Shown here piece by piece: positions 13,781 through 21,986 of a stretch of DNA of 64,000 nt (position 1 is the first letter of the stretch; every line of letters starts with the position of its first letter). A model generated the notes under the pieces. The model was given only the letters and a program-made list of their open reading frames with translations, had not been told where the DNA came from and did not search any database. The stretch is from assembly GCF_008806595.1 (NCBI RefSeq), contig NZ_VZRB01000004.1:62001-126000 (forward strand). Direction: 5' to 3'. The DNA is from Streptomyces luteolifulvus (GTDB lineage: Bacteria > Actinomycetota > Actinomycetes > Streptomycetales > Streptomycetaceae). The position numbers and the translations under genes are program-made.

Positions 13781-15154
13781 TCAGCAGCTCGGCTTGCCGG
13801 CGTAGAGGGCGAGCGCCGTGTTGGCGCCCAGGGCGGCGGTGAACTGTCCGCTGGAGTTCACCGCCACCGTCGTGTTGTTCTGGACGTTGCAGTACGTCCC
13901 GGCCGGCAGCGAGGTCTGGTACGTCCGGGTCAGCGAGCCCGACTCGTGGTTGATGGCCACATAGCCCTTGCTGCCACGCCCGAAGGCGATCGCGTCACCC
14001 CCGTTGTCCCACCAGTCGGTGACCGCCTGACCGCGCGTCGCGTTGCGGAAGGCGACCATGCGGATGATCTCCGGCCAGGCGTGCTGGCACTTCCAGCCGT
14101 CCTGCCAGCAGGCGTTGACCGTGCCACCGGCCGGCGGGCCGGCGTCCTTGTCCGACCACTCGTAGGCGGAGTTGATGTCCGGGGCGCCGTACGGGTAGGC
14201 CAGCATGAAGACGTGCGCCAGCGTGTAGGTGGCGCCGTCCTTGTAGTTGAGCGTGCTGCCGTTGCGCTCCGTGTCGTGGTTGTCGACGAACACACCGGAG
14301 ACGCCACTGTTCATATAGCCCCAGCCCTCGCCGTAGTTCTTCAGGTAGGCGAGGTTCTCGTTGTTGAAGACCCGCTTGAGGTCGTAGGCGTAGCGGAACT
14401 CCTGGACGTCTCCGTTGCCCGTGTACTCGGTGGGCTGGACGGCCTCTCCGGAGCCGTGGATGACCTCCTGCTTCCAGTACACCGACGGGTTCGTCAGGCG
14501 GGCCTTGATGTTCGCCAGGTCGGCTGCGTCGATGTGCTTGGCCGCGTCGATGCGGAAGCCGTCCACGCCCAGGGTGAGCAGGTCGTTCATATAGCCGGCG
14601 ATGGCCTGGCGGACGTAGTTCTCGCCCGTGTCGAGGTCGGCGAGGCCCACCAGTTCGCAGTGCTGGACGTTCCAGCGGTCGCTGTAGTTGGAGACCTGGT
14701 GGGTGCAGTCGTCGAAGTCGTAGGAGGCGTACAGACCGGGGTAGTCGTACTTCGTGTACGGCGATCCCCCGGTCCCGGTGCCGCTTCCCGCGGCCATGTG
14801 GTTGACGACCGTGTCGACGACGACCTTCACGCCTGCCGCATGACAGGTGTTCACCATGTTCTGGAACGCCGTCCGGTCGCCGAGCCGGCCCGCGATCTTG
14901 TAGCTGACCGGCTGGTACGAGGTCCACCACTGCGAGCCCTGTATGTGCTCGGCAGGTGGAGAGACCTGGACGTATCCATAGCCGGCGGGGCCGAGCGTGT
15001 TGGTGCACTCCTTGGCGACCGAGGCGAACTTCCACTCGAAGAGGACGGCGGTGACGTCCTTGGTGCCGGGCGGGGAGGCCTGCGCCATGGACGGGGTCAT
15101 GACAAGGGCGGACGCCGCGAGGGCGAGGGCCCCTGAGAGGGTTCTGCGTGCCAT
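13781..15154 (-). CDS. aml: Secreted alpha-amylase (GH13)
   Basis: This 457-aa enzyme starts at ATG 15154, with GAAGGA upstream, and has a signal peptide cleaved after AQA (residue 26). It is the short Streptomyces/animal-like amylase type: [10 protein letters not shown] (111-120), GFRIDAAKH with nucleophile Asp203, KQEVIHG with acid/base Glu230, and [11 protein letters not shown] with Asp294. A C-terminal beta domain ends in [12 protein letters not shown]. No raw-starch binding domain is present. It hydrolyses internal alpha-1,4 bonds of starch to maltodextrins for the MalEFG importer. Its own promoter with GCAAG elements lies in the gap after the aglA terminator, and a hairpin follows its stop. 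Confidence 0.93.
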   Translation of the reverse strand: MARRTLSGALALAASALVMTPSMAQASPPGTKDVTAVLFEWKFASVAKECTNTLGPAGYGYVQVSPPAEHIQGSQWWTSYQPVSYKIAGRLGDRTAFQNMVNTCHAAGVKVVVDTVVNHMAAGSGTGTGGSPYTKYDYPGLYASYDFDDCTHQVSNYSDRWNVQHCELVGLADLDTGENYVRQAIAGYMNDLLTLGVDGFRIDAAKHIDAADLANIKARLTNPSVYWKQEVIHGSGEAVQPTEYTGNGDVQEFRYAYDLKRVFNNENLAYLKNYGEGWGYMNSGVSGVFVDNHDTERNGSTLNYKDGATYTLAHVFMLAYPYGAPDINSAYEWSDKDAGPPAGGTVNACWQDGWKCQHAWPEIIRMVAFRNATRGQAVTDWWDNGGDAIAFGRGSKGYVAINHESGSLTRTYQTSLPAGTYCNVQNNTTVAVNSSGQFTAALGANTALALYAGKPSC

Positions 15155-15180
15155 GTGGGGTTCCTTCATCGTTGAAGGCA

Positions 15181-15207
15181 CTTGCTGAAAACTTTCAACC
15201 AACTTGC
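15181..15207. promoter_or_regulatory. Putative MalR-type operator upstream of alpha-amylase
   Basis: On the minus strand the element reads GCAAG, 3 nt, GTTGAAA, 7 nt, GCAAG. It is 27-54 bp upstream of the ATG of aml and matches the pullulanase element in sequence order and nearly in spacing. Streptomyces amylase promoters are known targets of MalR; occupancy here is inferred. Confidence 0.6.
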
Positions 15208-15225
15208 GGTGACGCAGATGTTAAA

Positions 15226-15253
15226 GGCCCGCTGCCTGAAAAGGCAGCGGGCC
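15226..15253 (-). terminator. Terminator of aglA
   Basis: A perfect 12-bp stem (15226-15237 with 15242-15253) and a 4-nt loop, followed on the minus strand by TTTAA. It lies 36 bp after the aglA stop and separates it from the aml promoter. Confidence 0.8.
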
Positions 15254-15288
15254 GATTGAAGTTGATGAAAGAACTTTTCGACGGACCG

Positions 15289-16980
15289 TCAGGCCGTCGT
15301 GAACCACACGGTGGTGTCGCCGGGCACCTTCGCCTCGCCGTCCGCCTCGGTCACCTCACCGCTGGCGAGCAGCACCCGCCCGTACGCCGGAGTCGTCACC
15401 GACTCCCCGCTGGTGTTGGCGACGCACACGAACTCCCCGCGGCGGAAGGCGAGCACGCCCTCGGGCGTCCGCAGCCACTCCACCGAGTCGCCCGCGCCCA
15501 GGTCGGCGTGGTCACGGCGGACGGCGAGCGCGGCGCGGTACAGCTCTAGGGTCGAGTCCGGCTCGCCGTCCTGCGCCTCGACGCTCAGCTCGCCCCACGA
15601 CGTGGGCTGCGGCAGCCAGCTCCCCCCGCGGCCGAAGCCGTACGAGGATCCGGTGCGCGTCCACGGGATCGGCACCCGGCAGCCGTCACGGAAGCCGTCC
15701 TGGCCCGCGCCCCGGAAGTACGCGGGGTCCTGGCGGACCTCGTCCGGCAGGTCGACGACGTCCGGCAGGCCGAGCTCCTCGCCCTGGTAGATGTACGCCG
15801 ATCCGGGCAGCGCCAGCATCAGCAGCGTGGCCGCCCGGGCCCGGCGCAGACCGAGCGCGCGGTCGCCGGCCAGGCGGATCTGGGTGCCGAGGCCGGGCGG
15901 GTTGGCGAAGCGGGTGGCGTGCCGGGTCACGTCGTGGTTCGACAGGACCCAGGTGGCGGGGGCGCCGACGGGGCGCATGGCGTCCAGGGTGCGGTCGACG
16001 ACGGTACGCAGTTCGGCGGCGTCCCACTCCGTGGCCAGGTACTGGAAGTTGAAGGCCTGGTGGAGTTCGTCGGGGCGGACGTAGTTCGCGGTGCGTTCGA
16101 CGGTCGGGGTCCAGGCCTCGGCCACGAAGATGCGTTCGCCCGCGTACTCGTCGAGGACGGTGCGCCACTGGCGGTAGACGGCGTGCACGCCGTCCTGGTC
16201 GAAGAACGGCATGACATCGTTGCCCAGCAGTTTCAGCTGTTCGTGGGAGCCGAGGTCGGGCAGGCCGTCCGCCTTGACCAGGCCGTGGGCCACATCGATG
16301 CGGAAGCCGTCGACGCCCATGTCGAGCCAGAAGCGCAGGATGGAGCGGAACTCGTCGCCGACGGCCGGGTGCTCCCAGTTGAAGTCGGGCTGCTCGGGGG
16401 CGAAGAGATGCAGATACCACTCGCCGGGGGTGCCGTCGGGTTCGGTGATCCGGGTCCAGGCGGGCCCGCCGAAGATCGACTCCCAGTCGTTGGGCGGCAG
16501 TTCGCCGTTCGCGCCCTTGCCGGGGCGGAAGTGGTAGCGGTCCCGCAGCGGAGAGCCGGGGCCCTCCCTCAGGGCCCGCTTGAACCACTCGTGCTGGTCG
16601 GAGGAGTGGTTCGGGACGAGGTCGACGATGATCCTCAGGCCCAGTCCGTGTGCGTCGCGGATCAGCGCGTCGGCGTCCAGGAGGTTGCCGAACATGGGGT
16701 CCACGGCCCGGTAGTCGGCCACGTCGTAGCCGGCGTCGGCCTGCGGCGAGGCGTAGAAGGGGCTGAGCCACACGGCGTCCACGCCGAGGTCGCGCAGATA
16801 CGGGAGGCGGGAGCGTACGCCCTCCAGGTCGCCCATGCCGTCGCCGTTGCTGTCGGCGAAGCTGCGCGGATACACCTGGTAGATCACCGCGTCCCGCCAC
16901 CAGTCGCGGCGCTGGGCGACGGTGGCGACAGCCGCTTCGGGGTAGGGGGTTTCTGCCGGGTCGGCGGTGTGCTGGCTCAT
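15289..16980 (-). CDS. aglA: Intracellular alpha-glucosidase (GH13 oligo-1,6/maltase type)
   Basis: This 563-aa protein has no signal peptide and starts at ATG 16980 with AAGGA upstream. The N-terminus has WWRDAVIYQVYPRSFADSNGDGMGDL, with the QVYPRSF and calcium-loop-like motifs of the oligo-1,6-glucosidase subfamily (shown here only as family markers). Catalytic motifs are DLVPNH (120-125), GFRIDVAHG with nucleophile Asp229, FVAEAW with Glu288, and SNHDVTRH with Asp350. It hydrolyses imported maltose and short maltodextrins to glucose. It follows malG on the same strand after a 154-bp gap filled by two tight hairpins, so it is probably transcribed by read-through from malE or by its own promoter. 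Confidence 0.92.
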   Translation of the reverse strand: MSQHTADPAETPYPEAAVATVAQRRDWWRDAVIYQVYPRSFADSNGDGMGDLEGVRSRLPYLRDLGVDAVWLSPFYASPQADAGYDVADYRAVDPMFGNLLDADALIRDAHGLGLRIIVDLVPNHSSDQHEWFKRALREGPGSPLRDRYHFRPGKGANGELPPNDWESIFGGPAWTRITEPDGTPGEWYLHLFAPEQPDFNWEHPAVGDEFRSILRFWLDMGVDGFRIDVAHGLVKADGLPDLGSHEQLKLLGNDVMPFFDQDGVHAVYRQWRTVLDEYAGERIFVAEAWTPTVERTANYVRPDELHQAFNFQYLATEWDAAELRTVVDRTLDAMRPVGAPATWVLSNHDVTRHATRFANPPGLGTQIRLAGDRALGLRRARAATLLMLALPGSAYIYQGEELGLPDVVDLPDEVRQDPAYFRGAGQDGFRDGCRVPIPWTRTGSSYGFGRGGSWLPQPTSWGELSVEAQDGEPDSTLELYRAALAVRRDHADLGAGDSVEWLRTPEGVLAFRRGEFVCVANTSGESVTTPAYGRVLLASGEVTEADGEAKVPGDTTVWFTTA

Positions 16981-17043
16981 GGCGTCCTTGATGCGTGCGG
17001 GGGTTCGGGTCATGGGGCGTGCGGGTGCGGCGGCGGTGACGAG

Positions 17044-17111
17044 GCGGCCGCGGTGCCTGCGGGGTCGGATGGGGCACCGCGGCCGCCACCCGCGCGCGAG
17101 GCGCGCGGGTG
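17044..17111 (-). ncRNA. Tandem intercistronic stem-loops between malG and aglA
   Basis: Two perfect hairpins abut each other: a 14-bp stem (17044-17057 with 17073-17086, 15-nt loop) and an 11-bp stem with a 3-nt loop (17087-17097 with 17101-17111). They lie 23 bp beyond the malG stop. They could end most malEFG transcripts, or set differential mRNA stability between importer and glucosidase. This is a cis-structure in the message, not an independent RNA gene. Confidence 0.7.
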
Positions 17112-17134
17112 CCGCCGGGAAGGGCCGCTTGGGG

Positions 17135-18046
17135 TCAGCCCTTCGTGCCGCCTGCGGTCAGGCCGGTCACCAGGTTCTTCTGCACGAAGTAGAAGAACGC
17201 GGAGACGGGTATGGCGATCAGCACCGCGGTGGCGGCCATGAGGTTGCGCTGGGCGTCGTGCTCGCTGACGAAGGTCTGCAGACCGACGGCGAAGGTGTAC
17301 TTCGTGTCGGACAGCATGAACGTCGAGGCGAACGCGACCTCGCCGAACGCGGTGAGGAAGCTGTAGAAGGCGGCGACCGCCAGGCCCGGCTTGGCGAGCG
17401 GCAGGATCAGCCGCGCGAACGTGCCGAAGGGGGTCAGCCCGTCGACGCGTCCTGCCTCGTCGATCTCGAACGGGATGGTGTCGAAGTAGCCCTTCATCAG
17501 CCACGCACAGTACGGGACGACGGTCGTGCAGTAGACGAGGACAAGTCCAGGGTAGGTGTCGATGAGCTGAAGGTCCGAGAGGATCTGGTACATCGGCACC
17601 ATCAGGACCGCCACCGGGAACATCTGGGTGATCAGGAGCACCCACATGAACTTCTTGTAGCCCGGGAAGCGCATACGGGAGACCGCGTAGCCGGTGGTGG
17701 CGGAGATGATCACACCGATGGCGGTGGTGCCGAGGGTGACGATCATCGTGGTCAGCAGCCAGTCGAAGAACTTCGTGTGTTCCAGCACGAAGGTGTAGTT
17801 GTCGAGCGTCATCTTGCCCCAGATGCGCCCGGGGTGCAGATAGTCGTCCTTGTCCGGGCCGAGGGACAGGAAGACCAGCCAGGCGACCGGGAAGAGCGCG
17901 ACCAGGCTCGCGACGATCAGGATGCCGTGGGAGGCGAGGCGCGTGGCGCGGCCGGTCTCGCCCCGCGGGCGGGCCGTGCGCGGCTGGGCGGGCACGGAGT
18001 CCTGGCCGGCCACCGCGCCGGGCGTGTCAACAGTGGTGGTGCTCAT
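17135..18046 (-). CDS. malG: Maltose/maltodextrin ABC transporter permease MalG
   Basis: This 303-aa inner-membrane protein starts at an ATG 13 bp after the malF stop. A 45-residue hydrophilic N-terminus precedes six predicted membrane segments. The conserved permease loop that docks the ATPase is present (EIDEAGRVDGLTPFGTFARL; the EAA motif). It ends ...LTAGGTKG like other MalG proteins. With MalF it forms the membrane channel for maltodextrin uptake. No ATPase gene is in the cluster; Streptomyces use the shared ATPase MsiK, encoded elsewhere. Confidence 0.93.
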   Translation of the reverse strand: MSTTTVDTPGAVAGQDSVPAQPRTARPRGETGRATRLASHGILIVASLVALFPVAWLVFLSLGPDKDDYLHPGRIWGKMTLDNYTFVLEHTKFFDWLLTTMIVTLGTTAIGVIISATTGYAVSRMRFPGYKKFMWVLLITQMFPVAVLMVPMYQILSDLQLIDTYPGLVLVYCTTVVPYCAWLMKGYFDTIPFEIDEAGRVDGLTPFGTFARLILPLAKPGLAVAAFYSFLTAFGEVAFASTFMLSDTKYTFAVGLQTFVSEHDAQRNLMAATAVLIAIPVSAFFYFVQKNLVTGLTAGGTKG

Positions 18047-18059
18047 GGGGACTCCTGCC

Positions 18060-19064
18060 TCAGATCGCGAGCTGCTGCTCATTGCGATTCAGCCAGCGGC
18101 GGTAGAAGGAGGTGAAGACGACCAGGATGGCCAGCAGCAGGATGCCGTAGGCGGCCGACTGCGCGAAGTCACGCGGCTGCTGCCCGAAGCCGAGGTAGTA
18201 GGCCCAGGTGACGAGGATCTGCGCGTCAGGGGCGGTGTCGCCGAACAGCAGGAAGATGATGGCGAACTGGTTGAAGGTCCAGATGATGCCGAGCAGTACG
18301 ACGGTGGAGCTGACGGACCTCAGACCCGGAAGGGTGACGTACCGGAAGCGCTGCCAGGCGTTCGCGCCGTCCATCTCGGCGGCTTCGTAGAGCGAGGTGT
18401 CGATGGACTGGAGGCCGCCGAGCAGCGACAGCATCATGAAGGGGACGCCGCACCAGGTGTTGACCATGATCGCGGCGAACCGCTGCCAGAAGGTGTCCTC
18501 CAGCCACAGCGGCGAGGGCAGATGCAGCGCGTCCAGGGCGGAGTTGATGATGCCGCCGTCGGCGAGCATGAAGCGCCAGCCGAAGACGGTGACGAAGGTC
18601 GGCACGGCCCAGGGCAGGATCAGGACAAGCCGGTAGAGGGTCCGCCCGCGCAGCTTCTGGTTGAGCAGGAGGGCCAGGCCCAGGCCGATGACGTAGTGCA
18701 GGGTGACACAGACCGCGGTCCAGACGATCGTCCAGACGAAGTGCGACCAGAAGCGTTCGTACGCCGTCGGGCCCCACAGGATGTCGGCGTAGTTGTCGAG
18801 GCCGATGAACTTGTAGGTCGCGTCGATGTGGTTGACGCCGATCGTGCGCGCCGTGTTGAGGCTGTTGGCGTCCGTGAGGGTGAGGTAGACGCCGTACACC
18901 AGGGGATAGATCACGAGGACGCCGAGCACGACGACCACGGGCGCGATCATCGCGTAGGCGTACCAGTGCTTCTGGTATCCGTGCTTGAGGCGCTGGAGCG
19001 GCCCGGGGCGCGGTGCGCGGTCACCTCGGGTCTTTCCTGTCGCGCGATCGATGGCGACTGTCAT
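18060..19064 (-). CDS. malF: Maltose/maltodextrin ABC transporter permease MalF
   Basis: This 334-aa permease has a cytoplasmic N-terminus of about 35 residues, then HWYAYAMIAPVVVVLGVLVIYP as the first membrane segment and five more. It carries the EAA loop (LYEAAEMDGANAWQRFRYV). It lacks the large periplasmic domain of the enteric MalF, as is usual in Gram-positive bacteria. It is the partner of MalG, and both receive substrate from lipoprotein MalE. The gene starts 112 bp after malE, with a 14-bp-stem hairpin in that gap. Confidence 0.93.
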   Translation of the reverse strand: MTVAIDRATGKTRGDRAPRPGPLQRLKHGYQKHWYAYAMIAPVVVVLGVLVIYPLVYGVYLTLTDANSLNTARTIGVNHIDATYKFIGLDNYADILWGPTAYERFWSHFVWTIVWTAVCVTLHYVIGLGLALLLNQKLRGRTLYRLVLILPWAVPTFVTVFGWRFMLADGGIINSALDALHLPSPLWLEDTFWQRFAAIMVNTWCGVPFMMLSLLGGLQSIDTSLYEAAEMDGANAWQRFRYVTLPGLRSVSSTVVLLGIIWTFNQFAIIFLLFGDTAPDAQILVTWAYYLGFGQQPRDFAQSAAYGILLLAILVVFTSFYRRWLNRNEQQLAI

Positions 19065-19130
19065 GGCTCGACAACCTTCTTGAAGATCGGCAGCTGTACG
19101 GCACTACGGGCCGGCTGGACACAGGACGGC

Positions 19131-19168
19131 GGCCGTCGCATCTGTCCCCCCAGGCAGATGCGACGGCC
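19131..19168 (-). ncRNA. Intercistronic stem-loop between malE and malF
   Basis: A perfect 14-bp stem (19131-19144 with 19155-19168) and a 10-nt loop start 9 bp after the malE stop codon. This position, after the binding-protein gene of an ABC operon, is typical of structures that let the binding protein be made in excess by stabilising its mRNA or terminating part of the transcripts. Confidence 0.75.
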
Positions 19169-19176
19169 ACGCGGGC

Positions 19177-20448
19177 TTACTTGCTGAAGTCCGGGACCAG
19201 CTTGGTGATCGCGGCCTCTACGTTGCTCAGACCCTTGTCCAGGGACTCCTTGCCGCCGGCGATCTGCGGCAGCTCGGTGTCCAGCGGGCCCCACAGGGAG
19301 CTGTACTCGGGCAGCGCGGGGCGCGGCTGTGCGTTGGGCAGGACGCCCTGGTAGCCGGCGATGCCCGGGTCGGCCTTGACCTCGGCGGTGTAGGCGTCGT
19401 CACGCGTGGGCAGCGTGGAGTTCTTCAGGGCGATGGCCGACTGGGACTTCGCCGAGGTCATGAAGTTGACGAACTTCAGCGCGGCCTTCTGGTGCGCGGA
19501 GTCCGAGCCGGCGTAGACGGACAGGTTGTGGCCGCCGGTCGGGGCGCCCGCCTTGCCGCTGGAGCCGGCCGGGACGGTGGCGATGCCCAGGTTGGCCTTG
19601 TCCTTGAAGGCCGAGCCCTTGTAGAAGTTCGTGATCTCCCAGGGACCCTGGATGATCGAGGCGACCTTGCCGCTGACGAACGCCTCCTGGATGTGGGCGT
19701 AGGCGTCGGCGGTGGTGTCGGCCTTGTGCAGGCCCTTGCCGTCGAACAGGCTCAGCCAGGTCTCGTAGCCCTTCTTCGCGGCGTCCGAGCTGACGGTGAT
19801 CTTCTTGGCGGCGGCGTCGACGGTGTCGGTGCCCTCGCCGTAGAGGAACGTCTGCGCGTAGTAGGCCGAGGTGGAGCCCCAGTAGCCGTCGACGCCGGTC
19901 TTGCCCTTGATCTTGGCGGCGGCCTTCCTCAGGTCGTCCCAGGTCTTGGGGGCCCCGACGCCGGCCTTCTCGAAGAGCTGCTTGTTGTAGACCAGCGCGA
20001 GGGTGTCGGTGACGAACGGCACGCCGTAGCTCTTGCCTTCGTACTTGGACTGCTCGATCAGGTTGGGCTGGAACTTGGCCTGGTCCGCGAGGGCCTCGGT
20101 GCCGTCCAGCGGCAGCAGGTAGCCCTTCTTGGCGAAGGCGGGGGTCCAGCCGACCTCGGAGCGCAGGATGTCCGGGGCGCCCTTGGAGCCGGCGGCCGTG
20201 TCGAACTTGTTCTGCGCCTGGTCGAAGGGCACGTTGACGTACTTGACCTTGATGTCCTTGTTGGCGGCCTCGAACTCCTTGACCAAGGCCTGGTACGTCG
20301 GTGCCTCGTTGGTGGCGTTGGAGGTGTCCCACCAGGTGATGGTGACAGGCCCGTCCGACTTGTCGCTGCCGCTGTCGTCCCCGCCGCAGGCCGTCGCCGC
20401 GAGGGCGAGGGAGGCCACCAGCGCGGTGGCCGCTATGCCACGCCGCAT
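19177..20448 (-). CDS. malE: Maltose/maltodextrin-binding lipoprotein MalE
   Basis: This 423-aa lipoprotein starts at ATG 20448 with AAGGAG upstream. The signal peptide ends in LAATAC, so Cys21 is lipidated. The mature protein is a family 1 solute-binding protein: TITWWDTSN start, YQALVKEFEAANKDIKV, GVPFVTDTLALVYNK, and SIIQGPWEITNFY in the hinge/C-lobe. It captures maltose or maltodextrins outside the cell for MalFG. It is the first gene of the operon and divergent from malR, with palindromic operator-like sites in between. Confidence 0.95.
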   Translation of the reverse strand: MRRGIAATALVASLALAATACGGDDSGSDKSDGPVTITWWDTSNATNEAPTYQALVKEFEAANKDIKVKYVNVPFDQAQNKFDTAAGSKGAPDILRSEVGWTPAFAKKGYLLPLDGTEALADQAKFQPNLIEQSKYEGKSYGVPFVTDTLALVYNKQLFEKAGVGAPKTWDDLRKAAAKIKGKTGVDGYWGSTSAYYAQTFLYGEGTDTVDAAAKKITVSSDAAKKGYETWLSLFDGKGLHKADTTADAYAHIQEAFVSGKVASIIQGPWEITNFYKGSAFKDKANLGIATVPAGSSGKAGAPTGGHNLSVYAGSDSAHQKAALKFVNFMTSAKSQSAIALKNSTLPTRDDAYTAEVKADPGIAGYQGVLPNAQPRPALPEYSSLWGPLDTELPQIAGGKESLDKGLSNVEAAITKLVPDFSK

Positions 20449-20582
20449 GAGTTCTCCTTGAGGGTGAAAGCCCGTGTGGTGCAGGGGGCGGTCCCGTTCG
20501 CCGTTCCTGCCGTCTTGCCGACTGCGCCGTTGCGGCGGCCGGGCGACGTGAACGTAACAGCGTTGAAAGCGTTGCGAAAGAC

Positions 20583-20603
20583 CTTGCAGCAAAAAAGTGC
20601 AAG
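20583..20603. promoter_or_regulatory. Putative MalR operator for malE
   Basis: An inverted repeat CTTGCA-N9-TGCAAG lies 135-155 bp upstream of the malE ATG. On its left, GTTGAAA (20562-20568) and GTTGCGAAAG (20571-20580) echo the GTTGAAA core of the amylase and pullulanase elements. Repression by MalR and relief by maltodextrins is known for this operon in S. coelicolor. Confidence 0.65.
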
Positions 20604-20723
20604 GGATCTCCGAAGTTATCCCGGCGTGACGTACGGGCGACCTTTGCGAGACCATGGGGGGTAGGGCCGAACGGCCTCGAACCCCGGGGTTGAGCGGCCC
20701 CGAAGCGGGGCACGGGCCATTTG

Positions 20724-20747
20724 TGCAAGACTCTGCAAGCTCTTGCT
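20724..20747. promoter_or_regulatory. TGCAAG direct repeat in the malE-malR intergenic region
   Basis: TGCAAG occurs at 20724-20729 and 20734-20739 (10-bp spacing), and GCAAG-CT-CTTGC forms a palindrome at 20735-20746. The 414-bp divergent region (20449-20862) thus holds at least three clusters of MalR-like half sites. Confidence 0.5.
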
Positions 20748-20828
20748 ACCACTTTCACGAGGGAGCGCGATGACGCAGCAGCGCGGACCGGGGCGTCCCA
20801 CAGGACGCCCCAGGCGTCCGATTGGTGT

Positions 20829-20845
20829 GCAAGGTGACACCTTGC
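20829..20845. promoter_or_regulatory. Perfect 17-nt palindrome at the malR start (autoregulatory operator)
   Basis: GCAAGGTGACACCTTGC is a perfect palindrome ending 17 nt before the GTG at 20863. It sits immediately upstream of a -10-like TACAGT (20849-20854) that is 8 nt from that GTG. Binding here would block the promoter of a leaderless malR message. If translation instead starts at 20770, the palindrome is coding sequence. Confidence 0.55.
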
Positions 20846-20862
20846 CGGTACAGTCCACCCCT

Positions 20863-21897
20863 GTGACCACACGGCTTGCCGACATCGCTGCTCAGGCGGG
20901 GGTGAGCGAAGCGACCGTCAGCCGCGTCCTCAACGGGAAGCCGGGCGTCGCCGCCACCACCCGCCAGTCCGTGCTGGCCGCACTCGATGTGCTGGGGTAC
21001 GAACGCCCGGTGCGTCTGCGGCAGCGCAGTGAGGGCCTGGTGGGCCTGATAACCCCGGAGCTGGAGAACCCGATATTCCCGGCCCTGGCGCAGGTGATCG
21101 GCCAGGCGCTGACCAGGCAGGGCTACACGCCGGTCCTCGCCACCCAGACCCCGGGCGGGTCCACGGAGGACGAGCTGACCGAGATGCTGGTGGACCGCGG
21201 AGTCGCCGGGATCATCTATGTCTCCGGTCTGCACGCCGACACCACCGCCGACATGCAGCGCTACGAGCAGCTGCGGGCGCAGGGCGTCCCGTTCGTGCTC
21301 GTGGACGGCTTCTCCCCGAAGGTGCAGGCGCCGTTCATCTCCCCCGACGACCGCGCCGCGATGACACTGGCGGTCACCCATCTGGTGTCGCTCGGCCACA
21401 CCCGGATCGGGCTGGCGCTCGGCCCGAAACGGTTCGTGCCGGTGCAGCGCAAGATCGAGGGCTTCGTCCGCACCATGCAGGACCAGCTGGGGCTGAGCGC
21501 GCAGTCCATCGAGACCGACCTCGTGCAGCACTCCCTGTACACGCTGGAGGGCGGTCAGGCCGCGGCCACCGCGCTGATCGACCGCGACTGCACGGCGGTG
21601 GTCTGCGCGAGCGACATGATGGCGCTGGGCGCGATACGGGCGGCCCGGCAGCGGGGTCTGGACGTGCCGAAGGGCATCTCGGTGGTGGGTTTCGACGACT
21701 CTCCGCTGATCGCGTTCACCGACCCGCCGCTGACCACGATCCGCAAGCCGGTCCCGGCGATGGGCCAGGCCGCGGTGCGCACGTTGCTGGAGGAGATCGG
21801 CGGGACGCCCGCGCCCCACAGTGAATTCGTGTTCATGCCGGAGCTGGTGGTGCGCGGTTCGACGGCCTCGGCCCCCGGGGACCGGAACCGGGTCTAA
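20863..21897 (+). CDS. malR: LacI-family maltose operon repressor MalR
   Basis: This 344-aa repressor has an N-terminal LacI helix-turn-helix (MTTRLADIAAQAGVSEATVS, then VLNGKPGV hinge) and a periplasmic-binding-protein-like effector domain (VGLITPELENPIFPALAQ, GVAGIIYVSG, LGHTRIGLALGP, VVGFDDSPL). It controls malEFG and amylase genes, probably responding to maltodextrin. The GTG at 20863 gives the usual LacI N-terminus directly before the HTH. An in-frame ATG at 20770 with a good GAGGGAG site would add 31 Arg/Gly/Pro-rich residues and is a real alternative. The gene is divergent from malE. Confidence 0.93.
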   Translation: MTTRLADIAAQAGVSEATVSRVLNGKPGVAATTRQSVLAALDVLGYERPVRLRQRSEGLVGLITPELENPIFPALAQVIGQALTRQGYTPVLATQTPGGSTEDELTEMLVDRGVAGIIYVSGLHADTTADMQRYEQLRAQGVPFVLVDGFSPKVQAPFISPDDRAAMTLAVTHLVSLGHTRIGLALGPKRFVPVQRKIEGFVRTMQDQLGLSAQSIETDLVQHSLYTLEGGQAAATALIDRDCTAVVCASDMMALGAIRAARQRGLDVPKGISVVGFDDSPLIAFTDPPLTTIRKPVPAMGQAAVRTLLEEIGGTPAPHSEFVFMPELVVRGSTASAPGDRNRV

Positions 21898-21986
21898 TCA
21901 CGTAATCCTCACGTCGTAGAACATGCGTCGCGAACCCGACCCGGGGATGATCGGAGGGTAGGGCTTTTCTGGCAGACTCTGTGCCC

